Shown here: positions 1 to 10,400 of the stretch, piece by piece
Position numbering within the stretch: the first letter of the stretch is position 1
How the letters are laid out: every line of letters begins with the position of its first letter
Source: Cyprinodon diabolis
Taxonomy: Eukaryota; Chordata; Actinopteri; Cyprinodontiformes; Cyprinodontidae
Assembly (NCBI GenBank): GCA_030533445.1
Contig: CM060065.1
Span: forward strand, 2,313,710-2,377,709
Length of the DNA: 64,000 bases
Reading direction: 5' to 3'
Notes under the pieces: generated by a model
What the model was told of the DNA's origin: nothing
The model's database searches: none
What the model saw: the letters and a program-made list of their open reading frames with translations, nothing else
Translations under genes and position numbers: made by a program

Positions 1-21
1 TGGTTATATATATATATATAT

Positions 22-375
22 AGTCCAGATCCAAAGTTTTGACACACCTCATTCAAAGAGTTTTCTTTATTTTCATGACTGTGAAAATCATAGATGGAGA
101 ATAAAGGCATCAAAACTATGAATTAAAACACGTTGAATTATATACTTAACAAAAAAGTGTGAAACAAGTGAAAATATGTCTTATATTCCAGGTTCTTCTA
201 AGCAGCAGATTCTATTTTGATGATTCTCATCCAGAATGCCGACGGTGAGCGAAGCTGTAATCAAAGCAGAAGCTGCTGCTTAGAAGAACCTGGAATATAA
301 GACATATTTTCACTTGTTTCACACTTTTTTGTTAAGTATATACTTCCACGTGTGTTAATTCATAGTTTTATTCAT
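22..375. mobile_element. Tc1-like foldback MITE (internally deleted)
   Basis: The arm at about 109-208 reappears as its reverse complement at about 273-372, leaving a spacer of roughly 65 bp. The arm wording (tandem A/T-rich text ending in AGGTTCTTCTAAGCAGCAG) is the long terminal repeat typical of teleost Tc1-like elements. The outer left part (22-108) lacks its partner because the right arm stops at a TA microsatellite near 375. No transposase remains. I infer a non-autonomous Tc1 derivative; the family assignment rests on recall of the TIR style. Confidence 0.7.
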
Positions 376-384
376 TAATTCATA

Positions 385-590
385 GTACTATATATATATA
401 TACATCTATAGGGGTTAAATGTTTGAGTTGCTATTTTTCCCATCAATATAACCTGCAATATATTTCATGACTTTTTCAAATGAGAAATAAACCAAACCCT
501 GCAGGAACGACAGCATCATCCACTGAATAAAGAGTTACATTAACATTTCCCAGTGAATGACTTTCTATTTCACTCTACTTTCTATTTTCT
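385..590 (+). repeat. Dispersed repeat, copy 1
   Basis: Begins after a short TA microsatellite and contains CATCAATATAACCTGCA, then GGAACGACAGCATCATCCAC and an A/T-rich tail. The same series of words recurs at 3230-3400. Copy 1 has an extra stretch of about 40 bp in the middle. Class unknown. Confidence 0.65.
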
Positions 591-734
591 AACGTTTGAC
601 CCAATGTCAGTGTCTAACTCAATGTCTTCCAGTCAGTCTGAGATAGCCAGACTAATGTTAGTCTGCAGACTAAACTATAGGATCCATGGGCTATAGATGG
701 ATTTATTGCTTAGTTCATCCACTGACTGGGAAAT

Positions 735-950
735 TACCAGTGGAACTTCTTCCCTCACTGGAAAAATGATCTAGAAATAAGTTAATATTTCTTAAATTAA
801 GTGTATTTACCCTTCATTTAAGCAGGTAGATGAGATAGTTTGCCAATAGAATTAATATTTTTACTCTTAAAAAATGCACTTAAAATGAGACAATGCAACT
901 GTGTTTACAGTGTAAATTGTTTTGTTCCATTGGCAAAATGTTTCTTTTTG
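735..950. repeat. Partial copy of an A/T-rich MITE family
   Basis: Shares words such as AAGTGTATTTACCCTTC, TTAAGCAGGTAGAT and TTCCATTGGCAAAATG with 10930-11120, and in inverted form with the fuller copy at 14020-14292. Interpreted as a palindromic MITE. No coding potential. Confidence 0.6.
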
Positions 951-959
951 CACTTATTT

Positions 960-2480
960 TAAGAAAATAAATGACTTATCTAGATTTTGATTGTTCCAGT
1001 GCAGAGCCAGAAAACTGCTGGTTTCTGCAGCTAAATGCTCACAGGGACGCATTTTACTGGTGGAGGACCAAGATGGCGGACGCTGGCTTCCCTTTTTTGG
1101 GCAATCAGAAATCCAGTGAATAGAGATCAGTGGGCCCACGCTGGAGGTTATTAATTAATATGAGAATAAAATAGTAAAATAGCGATTATAAAGTTGTAAC
1201 ATTAGGGGAATGAAGTCGTCATAGAGCAGATAAATAATTTCCCTCTGCGATTATTAAAGTATTTCTGATTGTGAAAGACAGAAAGCTTTCAGCTTGTAGT
1301 CGTTTCCACTTTTTCTAATACTGATCATTTAATGCTGGTGTCCTAAAAGATTTCACATTTCCTGTAACAGATGCTCAACATTCAGTGTTTAACGGAAGAC
1401 AGAGCTTCCTGTAAGAGTTTTCATAGAATACAACTTTATTCTCATATTATGAATTTATTCTCCTATAAATAAAATCTCTAGCCTGTCATAAGAGACCGTT
1501 CCCAACGTTACTTTTTTATACCAATATGTGTTCAAACCAATAAAAAACATTTGACAGTAATAATATAACAGAGTGCATGAAGAGCTGCATTTCATTACTG
1601 GGAATATTAAATCAGAATCTTTTAAACCACAGAAAATAAAACCTAAATAAATAAAATCCATAAAAAGGCCTCAGTAGCTTCATAGTTCATGTTTTTAGAG
1701 GAAAGTGAAGAAAAGATCTTCATATTTTTCAATGGTTCACAGATTTCAGACATAAATGGAATTCTGATCAAAATAATCAGTGATGATTTGGATCCTCTCT
1801 GTTTATGAATGAAGAGCTTTGTCACTTAGATCAGATCAGATCTGTTATCACATCTCTGGAAATAGATTCAGAAAAAGTTCATTTGGTTTTGATTCCATTT
1901 AGAAAATATGATCTATTTAGTGTTTCTATAGCTTCTGGTTCTATAGAAAGATTCACATAGAAGCTTCTTCATTGTTCTTTTTTTTTTTTTTTTTTTGTAT
2001 AATATATTATTTTGTTGTGTTACCAGGGAATAAAGTTTTTCCGGTTATTTAACGGAGGATTTATGGGATGATAATCTATCAGTTGTCGAGTTTTATCAAT
2101 GAATTGTGTTGCTAATCCAATAATCTAATAAATTCAGTTTGAGGGTAAAAATTCTTCAAAATTGTTGATTTTTTATCACGTGACCCTTATGATCCATCAG
2201 GTGAACAACAGACCATCAATTATTTTATTCTTTCATCTTTGTCTGTCATTGATAGTAAAATATCCTACAAATATGTCCTTTATTCTTCCAAATGGTTTTT
2301 AAAGTTCATAAATGATGTTTTTAAATCTGTAGCGGAAGTGTTTTTATTCTCTCAGGTCATTAGCTGCTAGGCTAGCTAGCTCCCAGCTAGCAGGTTAGCT
2401 TAAACCAGAGTCAAACTGGGCTAACATGCACTACTATAATAATAACATCTTTAATAAAAGCTGATGAGGAGAGAAAACAA
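960..2480. other. Unassigned A/T-rich sequence
   Basis: No open frame longer than about 70 codons with recognisable content. It holds a poly-T run near 1979-1996 and scattered short repeats such as CTAGCTAGC near 2370. If the candidate exon at 2483-2516 is real, this is the start of its intron 1. Confidence 0.5.
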
Positions 2481-2482
2481 AC

Positions 2483-2516
2483 CTCCGTTTCCAGGCGACT
2501 CCATGACAGCAGCCAT
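2483..2516 (-). CDS. Candidate first coding exon of an unidentified minus-strand gene
   Basis: On the minus strand an ATG at 2516 opens a short frame reading MAAVMESPGNG, followed at 2482 by a donor of the form AG/GTTTGT. It sits beside a stretch with promoter character (CpG dinucleotides, a ZNF143-like word), and an alanine-rich start just downstream of such a promoter is typical of vertebrate housekeeping genes. I see no in-frame stop close upstream, so the start codon is not fixed. The rest of the gene would lie below coordinate 2480 and probably outside the window. I do not recognise the protein. It could equally be a chance ATG near a promoter. Confidence 0.35.
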
Positions 2517-2545
2517 AATGTCGGAGAGAACAAAGAGGTTAGAAG

Positions 2546-2569
2546 ACTACAATCCCAGAAGGCAATGCG
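2546..2569. promoter_or_regulatory. ZNF143/THAP11-like promoter element
   Basis: The words ACTACAATCCCAG and then AAGGCAATGCG resemble the bipartite ZNF143 (Staf)/THAP11 site found in vertebrate promoters. One base is missing between ACTACAA and the CCCAG core compared with the usual spacing. It lies 30 bp upstream of the candidate minus-strand ATG. Confidence 0.4.
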
Positions 2570-3224
2570 GCAGCAGCTAACAACACAGCGCAGGTTAAGC
2601 TAATTCAAAGCTCCAAACTTCACCACAAAAACAGGATTAATTTAGTTCCATCATTAATTAACCGACTAGCTGAGAAAGAACAACATTCAACAGCAGCTGC
2701 TTCTTCCTCTGCTGCTGCTCAGCGACCGCTACTGCCCCCTAGCGGAGGGCCCGTTAACAGCGATGCGTGGGTGCGTGCGTGGAGCCCATATCTGTGCGCG
2801 TTTCGTTTCCAGAAAGTCATGTGACCGATCCAGGAGTTGTTGTTAACATACTAAACTGGGTTTAAAATCGTAATCTTAGTCCACAACCATCCTAATTCAT
2901 ATTCCCCTAAATTTTAACGTTATGATAAATGTTTACATTATTTACTGGCTGCATCTAAAACTATCAAAGATATTTTCAATTTAAACATAGATATGAAATA
3001 ATACAAAATAACCTCCAATAACTTCAATGATATCATTGTTCCAGGTCATCAACCATCTCAATAAAATTAATGTTAATGGAGCAGAATAATACAGATGAGG
3101 CAAAAGTGCTAAATTGATGATGGTCATGTAATATACATGGATTGATGACATTGTTATGGTACTTACATCTGATCATTTGAAAAAAACTATACATACATAT
3201 ATATATGCACACAGCGATTTAATA

Positions 3225-3229
<5 letters not shown>
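2570..3229. other. Promoter-proximal and unassigned sequence
   Basis: The first 250 bp are relatively CpG-rich (for example near 2725-2810) and fit a promoter flank. The remainder is A/T-rich with no recognisable gene or repeat. Confidence 0.4.
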
Positions 3230-3275
<46 letters not shown>

Positions 3276-3400
3276 GGGGGTCAAATGTTTATTTAACCTG
3301 CTTTTTTCCATCAATATAACCTGCAGGAACAGGAACGACAGCATCATCCACTTAATAAAGTATTACTACATTGACATTTCACAGTGAATTATTTTCTATT
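3230..3400 (+). repeat. TA microsatellite plus dispersed repeat, copy 2
   Basis: A (TA)n tract at about 3230-3268 is followed by the same words found at 385-590 (CATCAATATAACCTGCA, ACGACAGCATCATCCACT). Confidence 0.65.
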
Positions 3401-3449
3401 ATGATTTTATGGGATTCTTTATAAATAAGATTGATCTTATTAAAAATAA

Positions 3450-3697
3450 GATCATTAGCACTCCTCTATCCGCGATTGGTTTGTCTCTGCAGGGTGGGGG
3501 GGGCAGCATCTGAGGTAGTCATGGAATCTGAACCGGGTTTAGACTGCTTTGATCCAGTTGAACTTTCAGAGTTTGCAAAACTATTGTCTTCATCTAAGCC
3601 GTCAACTTGGATGTTAGATCCAGTTCCAACCAGGTTTTTTAAGGAGGTATTCCCTTTGATCTCCTCCTCCGTTTTAGATGTGATTAATCTATCTCTG
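3450..3697 (+). pseudogene. L2-like LINE reverse transcriptase fragment, part 1
   Basis: The plus-strand frame reads through words such as LDPVPTRFFKEVFP and SSVLDVINLSL, the pre-RT to early RT region of L2/CR1-group LINEs. The frame is cut at 3697 by a 1.5-kb LTR insertion and resumes at 5204. Joining the two flanks across the insertion restores the expected reading. Only a fragment of the ORF2-like protein is present, without endonuclease or a complete RT. Confidence 0.75.
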
Positions 3698-5199
3698 TGT
3701 GGTAATGTGGCCTTTTTTGTCGAGTTGATTGCATGTCATTTTCTAATTTTGGGTTTTCTTTATTTTTTAACTTACTTACTTGTTAGTGTCATTTTTGTGT
3801 GTTGCATGTGTTTTCTGATTTTGTTTGGAGGTCACATTACCACTCACACCTGGACACGCCCACAGCACAGGTGTTCTCCATCAGCTGAGCAGCATACAGA
3901 CAGTGGTGTTGGTGATAAAAAGGCAGCTGTTTGGTTGGAGGGGAGAGACACCGGACATGGGAAGCCGAAGCACCGATCATGGAGGGAGCCGGACAGAGCG
4001 GATGAGCAGGAAGCAGCGCAGCTTTTAAAGACTGGTTGCCGCAGCGGGCGCTGGAGCGAGGCACCGAGGCGCGCACCGGTGTAGGTACCAGATTAACTCG
4101 GGCTGCCAGATTGACTCGGGGGCCTGCGCCTTTTGATGACGTCACAATACATAATTGTTTTAACGTTTGCACAATTGCGCAAAACATTTTGATTGGTCTG
4201 GACAGCTTACTAAAGTAATTATAGCGGGGTGTTTTATTTGAAAGCGGGATTGCGGTTTGTAAACGGACAATTTTACGAAGAAATTCTCCATGGTCCCTGC
4301 GCCTTCCGATGACGTCACCGAATTCGCCATGGGCCTTGCGCCTCCCGATGACGTCACATTATGGCAACGCCACTCAAACAAACTACATTGAGCATTTGCA
4401 TTTGTAACGAGAATAAATTCAGGAGAATGAAGCTAAAGGGATACAAAAAATAAACTTGTAATATAACAAAAACAAAAATACTACGAATACAAAGTATATT
4501 CAGAGATTAAAGTCCCTCTGATACCATGGATCATTTTTACGAAGAAATTCTTCATTATCTAGAATAAAGTTTGAACTGAAAAAAATAGCCATTTCCTGTA
4601 ATCTGTAAAAAAATGAATGAAAAATTAATGTTTTAATGTATTATAGGTATTTGGTCAATTAACGGACAGTGCCGAACGATTACAGTTTATTGGCTAAATA
4701 AAATCGATTTGTGACAAATAGAGACCGCGGGCGCAATGTAGTTTGTTTGAGTGGAGTTGCCATATCGTTACGAGTGGCGTTGCCATATAGTGTGACGGGC
4801 GGAGTTGCCATATTATGACGTCATCAAAAGGCGCAGGCCCCCGAGTCAATCTGGTACCTACACCGGCATTGCTGGAAAGAGGCGCGTGTTGGAGGTGACC
4901 TCACTAAGGCCAGCTACGCTGGAGAGGCCCACACGCGCAGCATGCCGGAAGGAGGACCGTGCCCTCCATCGTGCCCGCCAAGGGCGCATCTTTTAATGGA
5001 CCGCGCCATTGACCCTGCTGCCTTTATCACCTGCATTTTTATCTATATTTTCCTTTTACTTATTTTTTTAGTGCACTCTGTTTTTTAAATTTATTGAACT
5101 TTTAAACTATTAAAATTCTTAAGGCTCTGCTTACAATCGCCGCAGTCTGTTTTGTTTTATGGGTTTTTTGTTGGATGATCGCACCTCTCGGGTGCCACA
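3698..5199 (+). mobile_element. Solo LTR inserted in the LINE
   Basis: The element begins TGTGGTA and ends TGCCACA (inverted termini with one mismatch). It is flanked on both sides by a TCTG duplication (3694-3697 and 5200-5203). Inside there is a TATA-like GATAAAAAGG near 3915 and an A-rich 3' part near 5100, as expected of an LTR promoter and polyadenylation region. Removing it rejoins the LINE frame exactly. About 780 bp of its length is a second nested element (4080-4862), so the LTR proper is about 720 bp. Which LTR superfamily it belongs to is not decided. Confidence 0.7.
4080..4862. mobile_element. TIR element with TGT...ACA ends, Ginger-like
   Basis: The termini are inverted copies of TGTAGGTACCAGATT, and the similarity continues inward through GACTCGGGGGCCTGCGCC and TTTTGATGACGTCA. 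The left arm carries an extra 18 bp. Both sides are flanked by CCGG (4076-4079 and 4863-4866), a clean 4-bp target duplication. The inner part is also folded: CAAACAAACTACATTG near 4376 reappears inverted near 4735. No transposase is present. TGTNR termini with 4-bp duplications are described for Ginger DNA transposons, so I suggest a non-autonomous Ginger-like element, but this is inference. Confidence 0.65.
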
Positions 5200-5203
5200 T
5201 CTG

Positions 5204-5449
5204 TTACAGGGATATGTACCTAAAGCTTTTAAGGTTGCTGGAATTAAACCTCTGCTTAAGAAACCGTCTCTTGACCCAGATGACTTGGTCAATTATAGAC
5301 CTATATCCAATCTTCCTTTCTTATCTAATGTTCTCGAGAAAGTAGTTGCCACACTATGTGCGATCACTCCCACCATAATGAACTTTTTGAAGAGTTTCAG
5401 TCTGGCTTTAGAGCTCATCATAGCACCAAGAGACCTCTGCTCATACTGG
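5204..5449 (+). pseudogene. L2-like LINE reverse transcriptase fragment, part 2
   Basis: Continues the LINE after the LTR insertion with GYVPKAFKVAGIKPLLKK, DPDDLVNYRPISNLPFL and SNVLEKVV, the classical finger-region motifs of L2-type RT. A frame change after about 5350 breaks the expected following block (FQSGFRAHH is still readable in another phase near 5393-5420). The copy then ends where the hAT-like element starts at 5450. Confidence 0.8.
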
Positions 5450-5971
5450 CTGGTAAAAGTTGAAGTATCAACTTGACCTCTTTACTCAAGTAAAAGTGAA
5501 AAAGTATGTGCTCCAAAAACTACTAAAAGTATAAATTAACCTTTAAAAAACAGCCAGATGCCACTATATGAATGGAAAGCTCAATTTCTATAAATTCTCT
5601 GAGATAGGGCCCAGGATGAGGGAGGTCTTGCTGGTCTCCGTCTCCATCTCCCGATACGCTCTCGCCTGTGTCCGACCTTTCAGACATTTCAGCATCTTTT
5701 TCTGAATCCCACATTGTAGCATGGCATAGACAATTCACGTTAGCAGTTTGAAGAACACCTGCTTGCTTCTGATGGTTTCCTTTAGCTAACCAATGAGTGT
5801 TTGCGTTCTATGACTCATCCAATCACACTAGTTTTCACTAGATGTGGGTGGAGCCAATGATCTGCATTGGATGGAGCACATGATGGGAAATAAATATTTA
5901 GAAACATTAAACCGAAGCCAAGAGTAAAAAGTTGTTTTGGTTTAAAATGTAAGGAATAGAAAGTACAGATA

Positions 5972-7562
5972 CAGGTGCTGGTCATAAAATTAGAATATCA
6001 TGAAAAAGTAGATTGATTTCAGTAATTCCATTTAAAAAGTGAAACTTGTATATTATATTCATACATTACATACAAACTCATATATTTCAGATGTTTATTT
6101 TGTTTAATTTTGATGATTACAAATGACAACAAATGAAAATCTCAAATTCATCATATCAGAAAATTAGAATATTACTGAAGACCAATAAAAACAAAGGATT
6201 TATAGAAATGTTGGCCAACTGAAAAGTATGAACATGAAAAGTATGAGCATGTACAGCACTCAGTATTTAGTTGGGCCTCCTTTGGCCTGTATTACTGCAG
6301 CAATGCGGCGTGGCATGGAGTCGATCAGTCTGTGGCACTGCTCAGGTGTTATGATAGCCCAGGTTGCTCTAATAGTGGCTTTTAGCTCTTCTGAATTGTT
6401 GGGTCTGGTGTATTGCATCTTCTTCTTCACAATACCCCATAGATTTTCTATGGGGTTAAGGTCAGGAGAGTTTGCTGGCCAATTAAGAACAGGGATACCA
6501 TGGTCCTTCAACCAGGTACGGGTAGCTTTGGCACTGTGTGCAGGTGCCAAGTCCTGTTGGAAAATGAAATCTGCATCTCCAAAAAGTTGGTCAGCTGCAG
6601 GAAGCATGAAGTGCTCTAAAACTTCCTGGTATGTGGCTGCGTTGACCCTGGACCTCAGAAAACACAATGGACCAACACCAGCAGATGACATGGCACCCCA
6701 AACCATCACTGACTGTGGAAACTTTACACTGGAGTTCAAGCAACGTGGATGAAGTGCCTCTCTTCTTTTCCTCCAGACTCTGGGACCTTGATTTCCAAAG
6801 GAAATGCAAAATTTACTTTCATTAGAGAACTTTACTTTGGACCACTCACCAGCAGCCCAGGCAAGACGCTTCTGACGCTGTCTGTGGTTCAAGAGTGGCT
6901 TGACACAAGGAATGCGACAGCAGAAACCCATGTCTTTCATACGTCTGTGTGTGGTGGTTCTTGAAGCACTCACTCCAGCTGCAGTCCACTCTTTGTGAAT
7001 CTCCCCCACATTTTTGAATGGGTTTTGTTTCACAATCCTCTCCAGGGTGCGGTTATCTCTCTTGCTTGTACACTTTTTTCGACCACATCTTTTCCTTCCC
7101 TTCGCCTCTCTATTAATGTGCTTGGACACTGAGCTCTGTGAACAGCCAGCCTCTTTAGCGATGACCTTTTGTGTCTTGCCCTCCTTGTGCAAGGTGTCGA
7201 TGGTCGTCTTTTGGACAACTGTCAAGTCAGCAGTCTTCCCCATGATTGTGTAGCCTATAGAACTAGACTGAAAGACCATTTAAAGGCTTTTGCAGGTGGT
7301 TTGAGTTAATTAGCTGATTAGAGTGTGGCACCAGGGGCCATCAATTTTGAACCTTTTCACAATATTCTAATTTTCTGATATGATGAATTTGAGATTTTCA
7401 TTTGTTGTCATTTGTAATCATCAAAATTAAACAAAATAAACATCTGAAATATATGAGTTTGTATGTAATGTATGAATATAATATACAAGTTTCACTTTTT
7501 AAATGGAATTACTGAAATCAATCTACTTTTTCATGATATTCTAATTTTATGACCAGCACCTG
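5972..7562 (-). mobile_element. Tc1/mariner transposon with ~210-bp TIRs
   Basis: The ends are CAGGTGCTGGTCATAAAA and its complement, flanked by TA (5970-5971 and 7563-7564). The inverted repeats extend about 210 bp inward on both sides and are nearly identical, which suggests a fairly recent insertion. The element encodes one transposase on the minus strand. Confidence 0.92.
6260..7243 (-). CDS. Tc1-like DD34E transposase with first catalytic Asp changed to Asn
   Basis: Encodes a cut-and-paste transposase that would bind the element's own inverted repeats and integrate at TA. The start chosen is the ATG at 7243 (MGKTADLT), typical for the family; an in-frame ATG at 7279 would add 12 residues. 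Length from this start is 327 aa, normal for Tc1. An N-terminal helix-turn-helix (about residues 8-48, with GCSQSSVSKHI) and a basic linker precede the catalytic domain. The second and third acidic residues are present in QQDLAPAHS and NPIENLW, 34 residues apart. The first is not: the usual SDES motif reads SNES, codon AAT at 6823-6821. The frame is otherwise intact. I infer a catalytically dead copy unless this base is an error or a polymorphism. Confidence 0.9.
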   Translation of the reverse strand: MGKTADLTVVQKTTIDTLHKEGKTQKVIAKEAGCSQSSVSKHINREAKGRKRCGRKKCTSKRDNRTLERIVKQNPFKNVGEIHKEWTAAGVSASRTTTHRRMKDMGFCCRIPCVKPLLNHRQRQKRLAWAAGEWSKVKFSNESKFCISFGNQGPRVWRKRREALHPRCLNSSVKFPQSVMVWGAMSSAGVGPLCFLRSRVNAATYQEVLEHFMLPAADQLFGDADFIFQQDLAPAHSAKATRTWLKDHGIPVLNWPANSPDLNPIENLWGIVKKKMQYTRPNNSEELKATIRATWAIITPEQCHRLIDSMPRRIAAVIQAKGGPTKY

Positions 7563-7696
7563 TACTTGTGTGAAAATGTAAAGAGTAGAAGTCAGAAGTA
7601 GGAAGAAAAATAAGTAATGGAGTAAAGTATAGATACCTAAAAAGTGTACTTAAGTACAGTAACAAAGTATTTGTACTTTGTTACTTGACACCTCTG

Positions 7697-9060
7697 GATA
7701 GCGGGCATTTATCTAGTGGGTCCTAATATCAGCTTGAGGGCCAGCCCTCCTTTAGGGCAAACACTGCCCTCTGCAGGTGAAAATGAGGAGAACACTCTAG
7801 ATGCTTCCCTGCCAAATGCTGAACCATCCCCAGCCGGCTCCTCCCGGCCCCCTGCAGCTTCCACACCTTCTCCAGCATCGTCTGTTGCTGCTATACCTGC
7901 CGATGGCTCCACTGCTGCTTCAACCACCTCAGCCTCTTCAACCCAGGGGGGCTACCACCCTCACAGCATCATCATCATCGTCCTCTTCCTCCCCTGAGCC
8001 AGGAGAAGCGAGTGCTGCAGGAGCTGGAGGCAGTAGCAGCTCAACAACAACTGATGCTGACCTGATCAAGGCTGCACTTTAAGAAATGAAATTATCTAGA
8101 GAGCTTTTCTAAATGAAATGTATTTTTGTTCACACTTCTGTATAGAAAATGACAAGATAGATCTTAGTCTCATTCATAGCGGCCCCAACACTTCCTCTCC
8201 GGCTGAAGCTCCTACCTGTGACAGTAAATAACTGAAGGAGCTCCAGAAATAATGCAATGTTAACTACCCAAATGATGCATGCAGTATATATAGCCCTTCC
8301 TTGTCATTCACGTCCTGGTGACGGTTGGCATATGATGTTATTTTCTATTTGTTCAAACTGTAAAATCCTTGCAACAAACTGAATTATAATAAAACTGAAA
8401 TGTTTTCTTTAAACCAAACTATGATGCTCCTCCTATATTTGCCAAATTTGTGTTTAAATATTTTGCAAAAAAATTTTGCGGTGCATGATGGGGTTTAGCA
8501 TCTAAAGGCTAATGTTTCCCGTCGTATAGGCATTGTTGCCAGGTTGGGATGTTTCCCAATCTGGCAGTTTAGGATGGCCGTCTGGGTAAAAAAGGTTTTC
8601 TGCAGATCAATGGCCTTAGAGATCAATAGACTTTGGTTTAAATTGGGCGAGCTTTGGTATATACAGGCAATTTATTTTTTGGGCTGGAAAACTTGAGTCA
8701 GTGACATCTGGAATAAGTGGGCCGATGGGGATGGAAAAATGCCAGGGCTGAAAATCGTTCCCAGTCTGAGCCTGGCTGAGACACACCTAATATTATAAAT
8801 GTTCTGATGGCGTTTCAGAGAAAGGATTTTTGTTAAAAACATAATAAATGTGCACAAATAAGGTAATAGTTGTATTAACCATACATGGAAACAGAGTTTT
8901 ATGGGGCTTCCAGGAACTTGGGGCCCTAGGCAACTGCCTAGCATTTGCTAATGGTAAATTCCCCTGCTGACTGCAGCAAAGTAGCTGAACCTCTAGGCGA
9001 TAAGGATCCTTAAGCCAAAGTTGAAGAGCATCAGCAGCTATTCAAAAATAGGCTGGAAGT
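7697..9060. other. Unassigned sequence
   Basis: Overlapping open frames at 7716-7997 and 7801-8082 are Ser/Pro/Ala-rich low-complexity readings with no domain I recognise; they could be an exon remnant or chance. A short imperfect hairpin is at 8537-8566. The words GGGGCCCTAGGCAACTGCC near 8921 have a relative at 40228-40258, so a degraded repeat end is likely there. Confidence 0.4.
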
Positions 9061-10400
9061 AAGGAAGCAGGTAGGAAGAGGCAGCAGGTAGGAAGAGGAA
9101 GCAGGTAGGAAGAGGAAGGAGGTAGGAAGAGGAAGCAGGTAGGAAGAGGAAGCAGGTAGGAAGAGGAAGGAGGTAGGAAGAGGAAGCAGGTAGGAAGAGG
9201 CAGCAGGTAGGAAGAGGCAGCAGGTAGGAAGAGGAAGGAGGTAGGAAGAGGAAGGAGGTAGGAAGAGGAAGGAGGTAGGAAGAGGAAGCAGGTAGGAAGA
9301 GGAAGCAGGTAGGAAGAGGCAGCAGGTAGGAAGAGGAAGCAGGTAGGAAGAGGAAGGAGGTAGGAAGAGGAAGCAGGTAGGAAGAGGAAGCAGGTAGGAA
9401 GAGGAAGCAGGTAGGAAGAGGCAGCAGGTAGGAAGAGGCAGCAGGTAGGAAGAGGCAGCAGGTAGGAAGAGGAAGGAGGTAGGAAGAGGAAGCAGGTAGG
9501 AAGAGGAAGCAGGTAGGAAGAGGCAGCAGGTAGGAAGAGGAAGCAGGTAGGAAGATGAAGGAGGTAGGAAGAGGAAGCAGGTAGGAAGAGGAAGCAGGTA
9601 GGAAGAGGCAGCAGGTAGGAAGAGGAAGGAGGTAGGAAGAGGCAGCAGGTAGGAAGAGGAAGGAGGTAGGAAGAGGAAGGAGGTAGGAAGAGGAAGCAGG
9701 TAGGAAGAGGCAGCAGGTAGGAAGAGGAAGGAGGTAGGAAGAGGCAGCAGGTAGGAAGAGGAAGGAGGTAGGAAGAGGAAGGAGGTAGGAAGAGGAAGCA
9801 GGTAGGAAGAGGCAGCAGGTAGGAAGATGAAGCAGGTAGGAAGAGGAAGGAGGTAGGAAGAGGAAGCAGGTAGGAAGAGGAAGGAGGTAGAAAGAGGAAG
9901 GAGGTAGGAAGAGGAAGCAGGTAGGAAGAGGAAGGAGGTAGGAAGAGGAAGCAGGTAGGAAGAGGAAGCAGGTAGGAAGAGGAAGCAGGTAGGAAGAGGA
10001 AGGAGGTAGGAAGAGGCAGCAGGTAGGAAGAGGAAGGAGGTAGGAAGAGGCAGCAGGTAGGAAGAGGAAGGAGGTAGGAAGAGGCAGCAGGTAGGAAGAG
10101 GAAGGAGGTAGGAAGAGGAAGGAGGTAGGAAGAGGAAGCAGGTAGGAAGAGGCAGCAGGTAGGAAGAGGAAGCAGGTAGGAAGAGGAAGGAGGTAGGAAG
10201 AGGAAGCAGGTAGGAAGAGGAAGGAGGTAGAAAGAGGAAGGAGGTAGGAAGAGGAAGCAGGTAGGAAGAGGAAGGAGGTAGGAAGAGGAAGCAGGTAGGA
10301 AGAGGCAGCAGGTAGGAAGAGGAAGCCGGTAGGAAGAGGAAGCAGGTAGGAAGAGGCAGCAGGTAGGAAGAGGCAGCAGGTAGGAAGAGGAAGCAGGTAG
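9061..10400. repeat. 17-bp purine-rich minisatellite, about 79 units
   Basis: The consensus unit is AAGCAGGTAGGAAGAGG, with three main forms starting AAGC, CAGC or AAGG. The plus strand is almost all purine apart from a T and an occasional C per unit. Rare variants mark internal duplications: GGTAGAAAGAGG occurs at 9887 and 10227, 340 bp (20 units) apart, and GAAGATGAAG occurs at 9551 and 9823, 272 bp (16 units) apart. Long minus-strand open frames here are an artefact of the 17-bp period (51 bp, or 17 codons). Confidence 0.97.

Larger units (their letters stand above)
5450..7696 (-). mobile_element. hAT-like element, interrupted by a Tc1 element
   Basis: One end reads CTGGTAAAAGTTGAAG at 5450 and the other is the complement of CAGAGGTGTCAAGTAAC at 7696. 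A second copy in the opposite orientation lies at 40475-41000. On the minus strand both copies retain a short coding remnant containing MWDSEKDAEM and DLPHP.PYLR, which resembles the N-terminus of fish hAT transposases just before the BED zinc finger. The rest of the transposase is deleted, so the element is non-autonomous. I could not find a convincing 8-bp target duplication. The Tc1 element at 5972-7562 sits inside it. Confidence 0.65.

Noticed and set aside
6228..6752. 174-codon plus-strand frame in the first Tc1 element
   Set aside because: Antisense shadow of the minus-strand transposase.
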